Shown here: positions 43,811-52,726 of the stretch, piece after piece
Layout: every line of letters starts with the position of its first letter
Position numbering within the stretch: position 1 is the stretch's first letter
Origin: Streptomyces sp. CNQ-509
GTDB lineage: Bacteria > Actinomycetota > Actinomycetes > Streptomycetales > Streptomycetaceae
NCBI RefSeq assembly: GCF_001011035.1
Contig: NZ_CP011492.1
Span: 3,543,501 to 3,607,500 of the forward strand
DNA length: 64,000 nucleotides
Direction of reading: 5' to 3'
Program-made: the position numbers and the translations under genes
The notes under the pieces: generated by a model
The model's database searches: none
What the model was told of the DNA's origin: nothing
What the model saw: the letters and a program-made list of their open reading frames with translations, nothing else

Positions 43811-45915
43811 GCATCCAGACCCGGACACCCGCCCCCGCGCCGCGCACCGACGCGGATCCCGTACGGCACGCATCCGGCCCCCGGGTCGGCGGCGGGCTGT
43901 TCGACCCCCGGCAGTTGCTCCGGTCCGTACCCGACGCGCTGCGCAAGCTCGACCCGCGGGCGCTGGTGAAGTCGCCGGTGATGTTCGTGGTCGAGATCGG
44001 CTCGGTGCTCACCACGGTCCTCGCGGTCACCGACCCGGGCGACTGGTTCGGCTGGGTCATCGCCGCCTGGCTCTGGCTCACCGTGCTCTTCGCCAATCTG
44101 GCGGAGGCGGTCGCCGAGGGCCGCGGCAAGGCGCAGGCCGATACGCTGCGCCGGGCCAAGACGGACACGGTCGCCCGCCGCCGTACCGCCGCGGGCGAGG
44201 AACGGGTCCCCGGCACCGACCTGCGCGTCGGCGACCTCGTCGTCTGCGAGGCCGGCGACGTCATACCCGGCGACGGCGACGTGGCCGAAGGCGTCGCCTC
44301 CGTCGACGAGTCCGCGATCACCGGCGAATCGGCGCCCGTGATCCGGGAGTCGGGCGGCGATCGCTCCGCGGTCACCGGCGGCACGAAGGTGCTCTCGGAC
44401 CGCATCGTGGTGCGGATCACCGCCAAGCCCGGCGAGACGTTCATCGACCGCATGATCGCGCTGGTCGAGGGCGCGGCCCGGCAGAAGACGCCGAACGAGA
44501 TCGCGCTGAACATCCTGCTCTCGTCGCTCACGATCGTCTTCCTGCTGGCCGTCGTCACGCTCCAGCCCTTCGCGGTCTACGCGGGCGCCGAGCAATCCCT
44601 CGTCGTGCTCGCCGCGCTGCTCGTCTGCCTCATCCCCACCACCATCGGCGCGCTGCTGTCCGCCATCGGCATCGCGGGCATGGACCGGCTCGTCCAGCGC
44701 AACGTGCTCGCCATGTCCGGCCGGGCCGTCGAGGCGGCCGGCGACGTGTCCACGCTGCTGCTGGACAAGACCGGCACCATCACGCTCGGCAACCGGCAGG
44801 CGCACGAGTTCCTGCCCGTACCCGGTGCCGAGGAGGCCGAACTCGCCGACGCCGCACAGTTGTCGTCGCTCGCCGACGAGACGCCGGAGGGCCGCTCGAT
44901 CGTCGTGCTCGCCACGTCCCGCTACGGGCTGCGCGAGCGCGAACCCGGCGCGCTGGCGCACGCCGACTGGGTGCCGTTCACGGCGCAGACCCGCATGTCG
45001 GGCGTCGACGTCGACGGCCGCCGGATCCGCAAGGGCGCGGCGGGCGCGGTCGCGGCGTGGGTACGGGAACGGGGCGGCGAACTCCCGGACACCGTACGGG
45101 ACATGGCCGACACCGTCGCCGACTCCGGCGGCACCCCGCTGCTCGTCGCCGTCGCCGACGAGCGGGGCGGCGCGCGGGTTCTCGGCGTCGTCCACCTCAA
45201 GGACGTCGTGAAGGAGGGCATGCGCGAACGCTTCGCCGAACTGCGCCGCATGGGCATCAGGACCGTCATGATCACGGGCGACAACGCCGGGACGGCGAAG
45301 GCCATCGCCGCCGAGGCCGGCGTCGACGACTTCCTCGCCGAGGCCACGCCCGAGGACAAGATGGCCCTCATCAAGCGCGAACAGGCGGGAGGCAAGCTCG
45401 TCGCCATGACCGGCGACGGCACGAACGACGCCCCCGCGCTGGCCCAGGCGGACGTCGGCGTCGCCATGAACACCGGCACCTCCGCCGCCAAGGAGGCCGG
45501 GAACATGGTCGACCTGGACTCCAACCCGACGAAGCTCATCGAGATCGTGGAGATCGGGAAGCAGCTCCTCATCACCCGGGGCGCGCTCACGACCTTCTCG
45601 ATCGCCAACGACGTCGCGAAGTACTTCGCGATCATCCCCGCGATGTTCGCCGCCGCCTACCCGAGCCTGGACAAGCTCAACATCATGCAGTTGTCCTCGC
45701 CGGAGTCGGCGATCCTCTCCGCGGTGGTCTTCAACGCGCTGATCATCGTCGCGCTGGTCCCGCTGGCGCTGCGCGGCGTGCGCTACCGCCCGATGAGCGC
45801 CGACCGCATGCTCCGGCGCAACATCGGGGTCTACGGCCTGGGCGGGCTGGTGGCCCCGTTCATCGGCATCAAGCTGATCGACCTCGTCGTCTCGCTCATC
45901 CCCGGAATCGGCTGA
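43807..45915 (+). CDS. kdpB: K+-transporting ATPase subunit B
   Basis: A 702-residue P1A-type ATPase. It has the phosphorylated Asp320 in DKTGTITLGN, the actuator motif ITGESAP (its Ser is the site of inhibitory phosphorylation in E. coli KdpB) and GDGTNDAP in the hinge. The N-terminus has about 45 extra hydrophilic residues. It energises K+ uptake through KdpA under potassium starvation. Confidence 0.96.
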   Translation: MSIQTRTPAPAPRTDADPVRHASGPRVGGGLFDPRQLLRSVPDALRKLDPRALVKSPVMFVVEIGSVLTTVLAVTDPGDWFGWVIAAWLWLTVLFANLAEAVAEGRGKAQADTLRRAKTDTVARRRTAAGEERVPGTDLRVGDLVVCEAGDVIPGDGDVAEGVASVDESAITGESAPVIRESGGDRSAVTGGTKVLSDRIVVRITAKPGETFIDRMIALVEGAARQKTPNEIALNILLSSLTIVFLLAVVTLQPFAVYAGAEQSLVVLAALLVCLIPTTIGALLSAIGIAGMDRLVQRNVLAMSGRAVEAAGDVSTLLLDKTGTITLGNRQAHEFLPVPGAEEAELADAAQLSSLADETPEGRSIVVLATSRYGLREREPGALAHADWVPFTAQTRMSGVDVDGRRIRKGAAGAVAAWVRERGGELPDTVRDMADTVADSGGTPLLVAVADERGGARVLGVVHLKDVVKEGMRERFAELRRMGIRTVMITGDNAGTAKAIAAEAGVDDFLAEATPEDKMALIKREQAGGKLVAMTGDGTNDAPALAQADVGVAMNTGTSAAKEAGNMVDLDSNPTKLIEIVEIGKQLLITRGALTTFSIANDVAKYFAIIPAMFAAAYPSLDKLNIMQLSSPESAILSAVVFNALIIVALVPLALRGVRYRPMSADRMLRRNIGVYGLGGLVAPFIGIKLIDLVVSLIPGIG

Positions 45916-45924
45916 GGAACCCTG

Positions 45925-46536
45925 ATGAACACTTCCGCACGCTCCACCGCCCGGCTGCTCGTCAGCGCGCTGCGCGCGCTGCTGGTCCTCACCGTGGTCA
46001 CCGGCGTGATCTACCCCTTGGTGATCACGGGCATCGCGCAGGGCGCGTTCGCCGGGAAGGCGAACGGCTCGAAGGCCGAGTTCGAGGGCCGGGAGGCGGG
46101 CTCGAAGCTGATAGGCCAGAACTGGAACCTCAAGGGCACGGAGACCCCCGACCCCCGCTGGTTCCAGCCCCGCCCCTCCAACAGCGCCTACGACCCCCTG
46201 GCCACGGGCCCGTCGAACCTGGGCGCGTCGGACGCGACGCTGGTGAAGACGGTGAAGGAGGCGAAGCAGCAGGTGGCGTCGTTCAACGACGTCCCCGTAT
46301 CGGAGGTCCCGAAGGACGCGGTGACGGGCTCGGGCTCGGCGATAGACCCGCACATCTCCCCGGCGTACGCGGAGATCCAGGTGAACCGGGTGGCACAGGA
46401 GAACGGCCTGGGGGCGGCCCAGGTGGAGAACCTGGTGAACGCCCACAAGGAGGGCCGGGACCTGGGCTTCCTGGGCAACGAAAAGGTCAACGTCCTGGAA
46501 CTGAACCTGGCCCTGTCCCGTCTGGCGGACGACTGA
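45925..46536 (+). CDS. kdpC: K+-transporting ATPase subunit C
   Basis: A 203-residue subunit with one N-terminal helix (ALLVLTVVTGVIYPLVITGIAQ) and an outer domain with the motifs PRWFQPRPS and DPHISPAYAEIQVNRVA. It stabilises the KdpABC complex. The operon ends here: the two-component genes kdpD and kdpE do not follow. Confidence 0.95.
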   Translation: MNTSARSTARLLVSALRALLVLTVVTGVIYPLVITGIAQGAFAGKANGSKAEFEGREAGSKLIGQNWNLKGTETPDPRWFQPRPSNSAYDPLATGPSNLGASDATLVKTVKEAKQQVASFNDVPVSEVPKDAVTGSGSAIDPHISPAYAEIQVNRVAQENGLGAAQVENLVNAHKEGRDLGFLGNEKVNVLELNLALSRLADD

Positions 46537-46559
46537 CGGGCGGCGGCCACCGCCCGTCA
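46534..46559. terminator. Hairpin between kdpC and the PIN gene
   Basis: TGACGGGCGG / CCGCCCGTCA, a perfect 10-bp stem with a 6-base loop. Each arm contains the stop codon of one of the two convergent genes, so it can end both transcripts. Confidence 0.78.
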
Positions 46560-46955
46560 GGGGAAGCCGAGCATCCCGGGGGAGTCGATGTCGACGGTGA
46601 CGACGCCCGGCGGGTAGTGCCCCTCGCCCCCGGTCAGCAGGGTCGACATGCCGGTGAACTCGGCGCGGGGCAGCGCGCAGTACAGGGCGTGGCAGGTGTC
46701 GGAGGCGCCGTAGCCGTCCCGGATCATGGAGCCGACGGAGGCGGCGGCCATGGTGTCGAGCGGGTCGACGACGACCGAGGAGAACGCCAGCACCCGGCGG
46801 TGCAGCCGCTCCTCGTCGGCCTCGGCCCGCATCAGGCACAGCGCGGGGATCCGCAACTGGTCGCCGGGGGTGTTCGCCATGTTGCCCGCGAGCAGGTTCA
46901 GCGCCTTGTGACCGGCGGCGAGAGCCTTGACCGCGCCGGTGTCGAGGATGATCAA
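46557..46955 (-). CDS. PIN-domain toxin (VapC-like)
   Basis: A 132-residue PIN-fold protein. It opens IILDTGAVKALAAG with the first acidic residue D5. Other candidate metal ligands are in MRAEADEER (E43 area) and SDTCHALYC. VapC toxins cut tRNA or rRNA when freed from the antitoxin. The GTG start overlaps the antitoxin stop by 4 bp (46952-46955). Conservation of the fourth acidic residue cannot be judged without an alignment. Confidence 0.75.
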   Translation of the reverse strand: MIILDTGAVKALAAGHKALNLLAGNMANTPGDQLRIPALCLMRAEADEERLHRRVLAFSSVVVDPLDTMAAASVGSMIRDGYGASDTCHALYCALPRAEFTGMSTLLTGGEGHYPPGVVTVDIDSPGMLGFP

Positions 46956-47236
46956 GCGACGGCGTCCCGGGCGGCACGGGCCTTCTCGGCGGCCATCTTG
47001 TAGATGTTGCCAAGGACGTCGGGAGCCTGGTCGAACTCCTCGTCGCTCAGGTCGACGCCGATCAGACGACGCGCCACCTCACGGTCGGCGGCCAGCCGCT
47101 CGGCCCGCTGCGCCGCCGTGGGCTGCTCGGCGGCAAGGGCTTCGACAAGCTGCCCCAGGCTCACCCCCCGCTCCTTGGCGAGCTCGGCCAGGTGATCCCG
47201 GACTTCACGGGTGACCTGAATCGTCGTCGTAGCCAT
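46952..47236 (-). CDS. Ribbon-helix-helix type antitoxin
   Basis: A 94-residue protein. It starts with the RHH strand TTTIQVTREVRDHLAELAKERGVSLGQLVEAL, the DNA-binding part. A helical tail (EFDQAPDVLGNIYKMAAEKA) is suited to wrap the PIN toxin. Order and 4-bp overlap match vapBC operons. I took ATG 47236 as start. Confidence 0.8.
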   Translation of the reverse strand: MATTTIQVTREVRDHLAELAKERGVSLGQLVEALAAEQPTAAQRAERLAADREVARRLIGVDLSDEEFDQAPDVLGNIYKMAAEKARAARDAVA

Positions 47237-47284
47237 AGCCCGACTATGGACCACCACTAGCAGAAGCCTTTTCTGACCCGTGGA

Positions 47285-47875
47285 TCAGCCGACGTAGTTC
47301 TTCAGGGTCTCCGTGTCGAGCATGATGCCCACCGGGTCGGCAAGAGTCACTTCCTCGCCGAAGGGGGCCCGGTGGATGTCCAGGTAGCACCCGCGCTCAG
47401 GGTGGGGGTTGGTCTGGACGACGACGGTGTCGGTATCGCGGTCCACCAGGAGGTAGACGGGGATGCCCGCTGCCGCGTAGGCGGCCGGCTTGTCCTGCCG
47501 GTCGCGGCGGTCGGTGTCCCCGTCGTGCGACGTGACCTCGACGACCATCAGCACGCCGTCGGGCTCGGACCACTCACCGACGCCGGCGAAGTGCCCTCTC
47601 GGTGCCAGGACCCCGTCCGGGCGGGCGCGCCCCTTGCGGTACTCATCGACCTTCAGCCCGCGCCCGGTCGGGTAAAGACGGAGATCCGGTCGATACTGCA
47701 TGCAGCGTTCCAGAAGCCACATGAGGATCTCGTCGTGGTCGCCGTCCGGCACGCGCTTCTCCTCGATCCGTCCGTTGAGGAACTCCAACGTGACGGTCTC
47801 GGGCGCGGCGGAGGCGATCTGTTCGAACTCCTCCACCAGCATGTGAGACGTCGTGCGTTCAGCCATAACCGTCAT
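47285..47875 (-). CDS. Uma2-family endonuclease-like protein
   Basis: A 196-residue protein of the Uma2 (DUF820) family, which has a PD-(D/E)XK nuclease fold. Signature parts are EFLNGRIEEKRVPDGDHDEI, RGLKVDEYRKGRARPDGVLA, EVTSHDGDTDRRDRQDKPAAYAAAGIPVYLLVD. The E..D..K set (ARPD, VVEV, K in DKPAAY) is present. Biological role unknown; many copies occur in Streptomyces. It is 50 bp from the vapBC-like pair. Confidence 0.88.
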   Translation of the reverse strand: MTVMAERTTSHMLVEEFEQIASAAPETVTLEFLNGRIEEKRVPDGDHDEILMWLLERCMQYRPDLRLYPTGRGLKVDEYRKGRARPDGVLAPRGHFAGVGEWSEPDGVLMVVEVTSHDGDTDRRDRQDKPAAYAAAGIPVYLLVDRDTDTVVVQTNPHPERGCYLDIHRAPFGEEVTLADPVGIMLDTETLKNYVG

Positions 47876-47988
47876 GGTGCCCTCCTTTCCGGTCGACCGC
47901 CAGCTTCGCCCCTCCCGGCCAGGCCGGGGCACATTTCGTGACGATCACACCTTCGAGTGATCACACCCGCCTCGCCTACCCCGGCACC

Positions 47989-48504
47989 TCACACCGCCCC
48001 GGACAGCTTCTTCACCATCACCGTGCACGGAGGCGAGTCGTCGTCCGATGCGAACTCGTCGGCCTTCCCGTAGCCCCAGCTCTCGTAGAGGCAAATGACC
48101 TTGGCGTGGGCGGTCTCGACCTGGAGGGACACCATGTCCGCCGCCACGGGACCGATCAGCGCATCGTGGATCTTCTTGGCGCGCCCAGTCCCACGCCACC
48201 CAGGCAGCACCATCAGCTCCGAGAGGGCGAACACGGAACCCCGGAGGTCGCGCCGCCGCCCACTCCCCTTCCACCGACCGCCCGGCGCGAGCATCGCCCC
48301 GTAGGCGTATCCCACCGCGCTTCCATCCTCCCACCCGGACACGCATCGCCAGTTCTTCCGGGAGGACCAGAGGTCCAGGAAGTAGGTGAAGCACTCGCGG
48401 GAGTGGAAGGGGTCGGGATTGTCCGCGTACACCTCGTCATGGATGTCCAGCAATAGAGATCACACGTCGTCGGCTTCGGCGTGCCCATGCCGCTTCAGTT
48501 CCAT
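47989..48504 (-). pseudogene. GNAT acetyltransferase with in-frame TGA
   Basis: Reading from ATG 48504 gives MELKRHGHAEADDV, a TGA at 48462-48460 and then, in the same frame, SLLLDIHDEVYADNPDPFHS and a complete GNAT domain (LSELMVLPGWRGTGRAKKIHDAL; LYESWGYGK). The head fits this GNAT family, so codon 15 was probably CGA (Arg). The remainder could restart at TTG 48453 and give 154 residues. Its ATG overlaps the end of the broken regulator gene upstream. Confidence 0.72.
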
Positions 48505-49310
48505 CGCCCGGACACCTCGGTCCACTCGACCACTTCGGGAGCCCTCGACCCTGAGGCAGCCAGCACCTCGCGCGTCAGGGCCAAGGTGTGCGACGTCCTC
48601 TTCGACCCGGAGGGGAGCAAGGCGTACGCCCTCGCCCCGGTGGCGCAGGCCGACTCCAACTCGCCTTGCCGCGCTTGCGCAAGCGCCAGGTGCGCGGTGT
48701 AGAGCCCTGTCCCGGACCTGATCCTCGGCGAGGGCGGCGAGGGTGCGGTGCAGGCAGAACTCGGCCCGGTCGTGGGCGCCCATGGCCGTCCACATGTACG
48801 ACGACTGGGCGTCGAACTCGGCTTCGGCCGCAGAACTTGATCCAGTCCGAGTGCGGCACGTCGGCACGGCGCTCGAAGTTCTTCTCGGCCAGGCCGTGTG
48901 CGCGCAGTGCGTCGGTGCGCAGGCGGAGACGGGCGAGGGCATTGGCGTTGCGCAGGTGTCCGAGAGACGCGTACAGAGGGTTGCGCCGGGCAGCCGTCGA
49001 CCGCTTCATCACGTCGGCGCCGGCAGCGGCCTCGCCGTGGTTCTCCCGCTGGCTCGACATGAGCATGAGGTGGTCCCAGATACGGAAGGCCGTCCCGCTG
49101 TCCCTGGAGAGGCTGGCGAGCGTCATGGCCTTGTCGAGATGCCCGCGGGCGCGCTGAGGTGCGCTGGCATCGATGGCGGCGAAGGCAGCGGACGCCAGCG
49201 CCTCGGCAGCCAGGCGGTGCAGCCCGTCCCGCACCCGGCCGGAGGCTCCGCCGGCGGCCAGGGCGGACTGGATGCGCCGGGCGAGTTCGGTGGCGAGACC
49301 CTCCACGGTG
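48495..49310 (-). pseudogene. XRE-type regulator TPR part, frameshifted and headless
   Basis: The helical TPR-like C-terminal part of a Streptomyces XRE regulator is readable in three frames. ARRIQSALAAGGASG to SDWIKFCG lies in one frame down to ~48838. AEAEFDAQSSYMWTAMGAHD to EDQVRDRAL runs to ~48705. LYTAHLALAQARQGELESAC to EVVEWTE runs to the stop at 48495. Two frameshifts are therefore needed. The N-terminal helix-turn-helix is missing: upstream of ~49310 the DNA belongs to an oppositely oriented gene. It is dead. Confidence 0.7.
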
Positions 49311-49351
49311 CGGGAACCGCCGACCGCGCGGTCCAGCCGGAGAATTCCCAC

Positions 49352-49660
49352 GTGGTCCCGGTGAAACCTGTGGACGACATCCGCCTGTGCGTTTCCGGGC
49401 TCGCCATCAACGCCCTGCTGCACGGCACCCCGCGGGGGCACGGGTTTCGCATGCACGTTGCCGTCGACGATGGCGTCGTGCGTATCGAGGTGCACGACGC
49501 GAGCGACGCACGTCCACGCCTCCTCACGCCCGCGGAGACCGACGACCACGGCCGCGGGCTGCAATTGGTCGACGCCCTCGCCGACGACTGGGATATCTCC
49601 GGCCGTCTGGGTATCGGCAAGGTCGTCTGGGCGGTGTTCAAAACCCCCTCCGGCATCTGA
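49352..49660 (+). pseudogene. C-terminal fragment of RsbW-like ATP-binding protein
   Basis: About 102 residues (VVPVKPVDDIRLCVSGLAIN, ALLHG, HDASDARPRLLT, DDHGRGLQLVDALADDW) match the HATPase_c domain of Streptomyces anti-sigma/ATP-binding regulators. The N-box NALLHG and the G-box DDHGRGL are present. The usual ~30-40 N-terminal residues are missing. It faces away from the truncated XRE gene, so both lost their heads at the same junction (about 49310-49352). It could still be expressed from GTG 49352 or 49361. Confidence 0.6.
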
Positions 49661-49781
49661 GCCCGCGCCCGGCCCGCTGCCGGGCCACCGGCATCGAAGT
49701 GGCCGTTCACCGCCGCCCGGGGCGGGTCGTAGCGTCGGGCGGGTCGGGCGCCGCGGTGGCGTGCCGGGGAGGGGAGTCGTC

Positions 49782-50540
49782 ATGGCCGTGATCGCGCATT
49801 TCAGTGACGTTCATATCGACGACGAGCGCAGTGTCCTGCGGACCCGTGCCGTCGTCGAGTATCTGGAGGAGCTGCCGTACGACCTCGACCTCGTCCTCGT
49901 CACCGGGGACATCGCCGACCACGGCGCCCCCGCCGAGTACGCGACCGCCCGCGAACTGCTCGCCTCGCGGCATCCCGTGCTCGTCTGTCCCGGCAACCAC
50001 GACGACCGGGCCGCCTTCCGCAGCGGGCTGCTCGGGGAGGCGGCGGCCTCGGGCCCCGTCGACCAGGTGCATCGCGGGGACGGGTTCACGGTGCTCGCCT
50101 GCGACTCGTCGGTGCCCGGGAAGCCCGAGGGGTGGCTCGGGGACGAGACGCTGGCGTGGCTGGAGGGGGAGTTGGGGCGGGTGCCGGAGGGGGAGCCGGT
50201 GCTCGTCGCGTTCCACCATCCGCCCGTCGAGCTGCACGTGCCGTACGTCGATGAGATCCGGCAGTTCGACGCGGCGCGGCTTGCCGAGCTGGCCGGGCGC
50301 CACGGCCAGGTGGCCGCTTTCCTCGCCGGGCACGCGCACACCGCCGCCGCCACCACCTTCGCCGGCCGCCCGCTGCTCGTGGCGCCCGGTGTGGTCAACA
50401 CCGTCCGGCTGCCCTGGGAGCGGCAGGGGGACGCCGCGCACCACGTCCATCTCGACCAGCCGCCGGCCCTGGCGTTCCACGTCCTGGAGGCGGACGGCAG
50501 GCTGACCACCCACTTCCGTACGGTGTCAACCGAAGGTTGA
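49782..50540 (+). CDS. Metallophosphoesterase (CpdA/phosphodiesterase type)
   Basis: A 252-residue calcineurin-like phosphoesterase with all five metal motifs: FSDVH, TGDIAD, GNHDD, FHHPP and GHAHT. It resembles class III cyclic nucleotide phosphodiesterases. Start ATG 49782 behind GGGGAGGGGAG. The stop lies within the operator of the next gene. Confidence 0.9.
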   Translation: MAVIAHFSDVHIDDERSVLRTRAVVEYLEELPYDLDLVLVTGDIADHGAPAEYATARELLASRHPVLVCPGNHDDRAAFRSGLLGEAAASGPVDQVHRGDGFTVLACDSSVPGKPEGWLGDETLAWLEGELGRVPEGEPVLVAFHHPPVELHVPYVDEIRQFDAARLAELAGRHGQVAAFLAGHAHTAAATTFAGRPLLVAPGVVNTVRLPWERQGDAAHHVHLDQPPALAFHVLEADGRLTTHFRTVSTEG

Positions 50541-50569
50541 CGACACGCGAGTGTCAACCTACGGTTGTC
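50525..50569. promoter_or_regulatory. Paired operator GTCAACC-N3-GGTTGAC
   Basis: GTCAACCGAAGGTTGAC (50525-50541) is a perfect inverted repeat. GTCAACCTACGGTTGTC (50553-50569) is the same site with one mismatch. They are 28 bp apart and end 3 bp before the ATG of the HTH/Clp-N gene, suggesting autorepression. The first overlaps the stop of the phosphodiesterase. Confidence 0.78.
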
Positions 50570-50572
50570 AGC

Positions 50573-51313
50573 ATGACGGAACCCGACCGCTCCACGCATC
50601 CCGTACGCCTCGACGACCTCATCGAGGCCATCAAGAAGGTCCACCCCGACGTCCTCGACCAGCTCACCGGTGCCGTCGTCGCCGCCGACCACCTCGGCGA
50701 CGTCGCGGACCACCTCATCGGCCACTTCGTGGACCAGGCGCGGCGCTCCGGCGCGTCCTGGACCGACATCGGCAAGAGCATGGGCGTCACCCGGCAGGCC
50801 GCCCAGAAGCGGTTCGTGACCAAGGGCTCGGACGAGGGCCTCACGCTCGATCCGAGCGAGGGCTTCGCCCGGTTCACCCCCCGCGCCAAGAACGTGGTGA
50901 TGGCCTCCCAGAGCGAGGCCCGTGCCGCGGGCAACACCGAGATCGGCCCGGCCCACCTCGTCCTCGGGCTGCTCGCCGAGCCCGACGCCGTCGGCGGGGC
51001 GGCGATCAAGGCGCAGGGCATCCTCCTCGACACCGTGCGCCAGGAGGCCGCCGCGGCGCTCCCGCCGGCCGCGGAGGGCACGGTGCCGGAGCTGATCCCG
51101 TACAACGCGGAGGGGAAGAAGGCGCTGGAGCTGACCTTCCGCGAGGCGCTGCGGCTCGGCCACAACTACATCGGTACGGAGCACATCCTGCTGGCGCTGC
51201 TGGAGCAGGAGAACGGCGACGGCGTGCTCTCCCGGCTCGGCGTCGACCGCGCGGCGGCGGAGGCCCACATCGCCGCGACGCTGGCCCCCTACCAGCAGGG
51301 CGGGGGCGCGTAG
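50573..51313 (+). CDS. HTH plus Clp-N domain regulator
   Basis: A 246-residue protein. The N-terminal ~80 residues form a helical region with an HTH-like segment (ASWTDIGKSMGVTRQAAQKRF). Two Clp-N repeats follow (FTPRAKNVVMASQSEARAAG ... GPAHLVLGLLAEPD; EGKKALELTFREALRLGHNY ... GTEHILLALLEQ). Clp-N is the adaptor-binding part of ClpA/C, but no AAA+ module is present. It is probably a transcription factor sensing Clp substrates or peptides. The double palindrome directly upstream is probably its own operator. Confidence 0.82.
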   Translation: MTEPDRSTHPVRLDDLIEAIKKVHPDVLDQLTGAVVAADHLGDVADHLIGHFVDQARRSGASWTDIGKSMGVTRQAAQKRFVTKGSDEGLTLDPSEGFARFTPRAKNVVMASQSEARAAGNTEIGPAHLVLGLLAEPDAVGGAAIKAQGILLDTVRQEAAAALPPAAEGTVPELIPYNAEGKKALELTFREALRLGHNYIGTEHILLALLEQENGDGVLSRLGVDRAAAEAHIAATLAPYQQGGGA

Positions 51314-51317
51314 CCCG

Positions 51318-52646
51318 TCACCGTGCGGGTGCGTGCCGGGGCCCGGCGTCGTCCTGCGCGGGCCGCGCCCCGGCCCGTACGCCCCCGGCGGCACCCGTAC
51401 GCGCGGCATCCCGGGCAGTCCGCACCTCCCCCACCCGCTCCGCCACCCACAGCACCACCGTCCCCGCCGCGAGCACCGCGCCCAGCGCCGACACCGCCTG
51501 CCAGCCGCCCCGTGCCCAGACCACCGACGTGAGCGCGGAGCCGACCGCCCCGCCCGCGAAGAAGCTGGTCATGAACGCGGAGTTGATGCGGTTGCGGGCG
51601 TCCGGGCGGATCGCGTACACGACGGCCTGGTTGCTGTTGAGCACCGCCTGCTGCGCGACGTTGAGGCCGACGATCCCCACGACGAGCCACGGCAGCGACT
51701 CGCCCGCCACCCCCAGCAGCACCCACGAGCCGGTCAGCAGCAGCACGCCCGCGCCCGTCACCGCCTGGACGTGGCCGCGGTCGCTGAGCCGTCCCGCGAA
51801 CGTCATCGTCACCACGCCCACCGCCCCGACCAGGCCGAACAGCCCGATCGCCGACTCCGACCAGCCGTACGGCGGCCGCGCAAGCAGGAACGTCAGCGCC
51901 GTCAACTGCACGCTGTACGAGGCCAGCGACAGCGCCCCGAGCGCCGACCGCCGCCGCAGCACCGGCTCCTCGCGCAGCAGCGCGACCGTGGAGCGCAGCA
52001 GGGCGGGATACGACATGCGCGCCATCCCCGCGCCCGCCGCCGGCAGCCGCGGCAGGTGGCGGTGGAGGAGGACGGCCATACCGGCCATGAGCAGGGCGTT
52101 GACCCAGTAGATCGTGCGCCAGCCGCCGAGTTCCGACAGCGCCCCCGAGGCGGTACGGGCCAGCAGCCCGCCGAGCAGGATGCCGGACATCACGACGCCC
52201 ACCACCCGCCCCCGCTCCTCCGGCGCCGCGAGCCCGGCCGCGTACGGGACGACGACCTGCGCGCCGACGGACGCCAGCGCGGTGAGGACCGTACCGGCGA
52301 GCAGCACGGGGCCGTTGGGCGCGGCGGCGGTGAGCGCGAGGAACGCGGCGGTGGCGACGAAGAGCCCGACGGACAGCCGCCGCCGGTCGGTCACGTCGCC
52401 GAGGGGGACGAGGAGGATGAGGCCCAGCGCGTACCCGGTCTGCGCGGCGGTGACGACGAGCGCGGCCAGGGTGCTGCCGACGTGCAGGTCCCGGCCGATG
52501 AGGTCGAGGAGGGGCTGGGCGAAGTAGTTGCCCGCCACGGACAGGCCGGTGGCGGTCGCCATGAGCAGCAGCATGCCGCGGCCGAGGGCGGTGGGCTCCT
52601 CGCGCGGTGATCGCGGTGATCGCGGTGATGCCGGGTCCGTTGTCAT
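51318..52646 (-). CDS. MFS transporter (LysR-divergent)
   Basis: A 442-residue twelve-segment exporter. The N-terminal half has LLDLIGRDLHVGSTLAALVV, LVPLGDVTDRRRLSVG and VVPYAAGLAAPEERGRVVG, similar to sugar/multidrug efflux MFS of the YdhP/AraJ kind. A nine-base repeat CGCGGTGAT three times in row at 52604-52630 encodes the N-terminal SPRSPRSPRE. The C-terminus has an unusual hydrophilic tail of ~40 residues. It is divergent from a LysR gene that probably controls it. I chose ATG 52646. Confidence 0.85.
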   Translation of the reverse strand: MTTDPASPRSPRSPREEPTALGRGMLLLMATATGLSVAGNYFAQPLLDLIGRDLHVGSTLAALVVTAAQTGYALGLILLVPLGDVTDRRRLSVGLFVATAAFLALTAAAPNGPVLLAGTVLTALASVGAQVVVPYAAGLAAPEERGRVVGVVMSGILLGGLLARTASGALSELGGWRTIYWVNALLMAGMAVLLHRHLPRLPAAGAGMARMSYPALLRSTVALLREEPVLRRRSALGALSLASYSVQLTALTFLLARPPYGWSESAIGLFGLVGAVGVVTMTFAGRLSDRGHVQAVTGAGVLLLTGSWVLLGVAGESLPWLVVGIVGLNVAQQAVLNSNQAVVYAIRPDARNRINSAFMTSFFAGGAVGSALTSVVWARGGWQAVSALGAVLAAGTVVLWVAERVGEVRTARDAARTGAAGGVRAGARPAQDDAGPRHAPAR

Positions 52647-52699
52647 GACCCCAGACTCCGCCCACCCCCATGGATGAGTCCAACACATAGTTGTCATCT

Positions 52700-52724
52700 G
52701 ATCCATCTCGTATCACGATGGATC
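52700..52724. promoter_or_regulatory. LysR-type operator
   Basis: GATCCATC and GATGGATC are perfect 8-bp arms around 9 bp (TCGTATCAC), between the divergent LysR and MFS genes. It includes an interrupted dyad of the T-N11-A type. The right arm ends 2 bp before the chosen LysR start. Confidence 0.6.
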
Positions 52725-52726
52725 GC

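Noticed and set aside
43510..47013. Minus-strand open frame of more than 1,100 codons across kdp
   Set aside because: It lies antisense to kdpA, kdpB and kdpC, which are certain genes. No protein features are visible.
48460..48462. Selenocysteine or recoding at the in-frame TGA
   Set aside because: GNAT enzymes do not use selenocysteine, no SECIS-like element or sel genes are seen, and Arg CGA to TGA is simpler.
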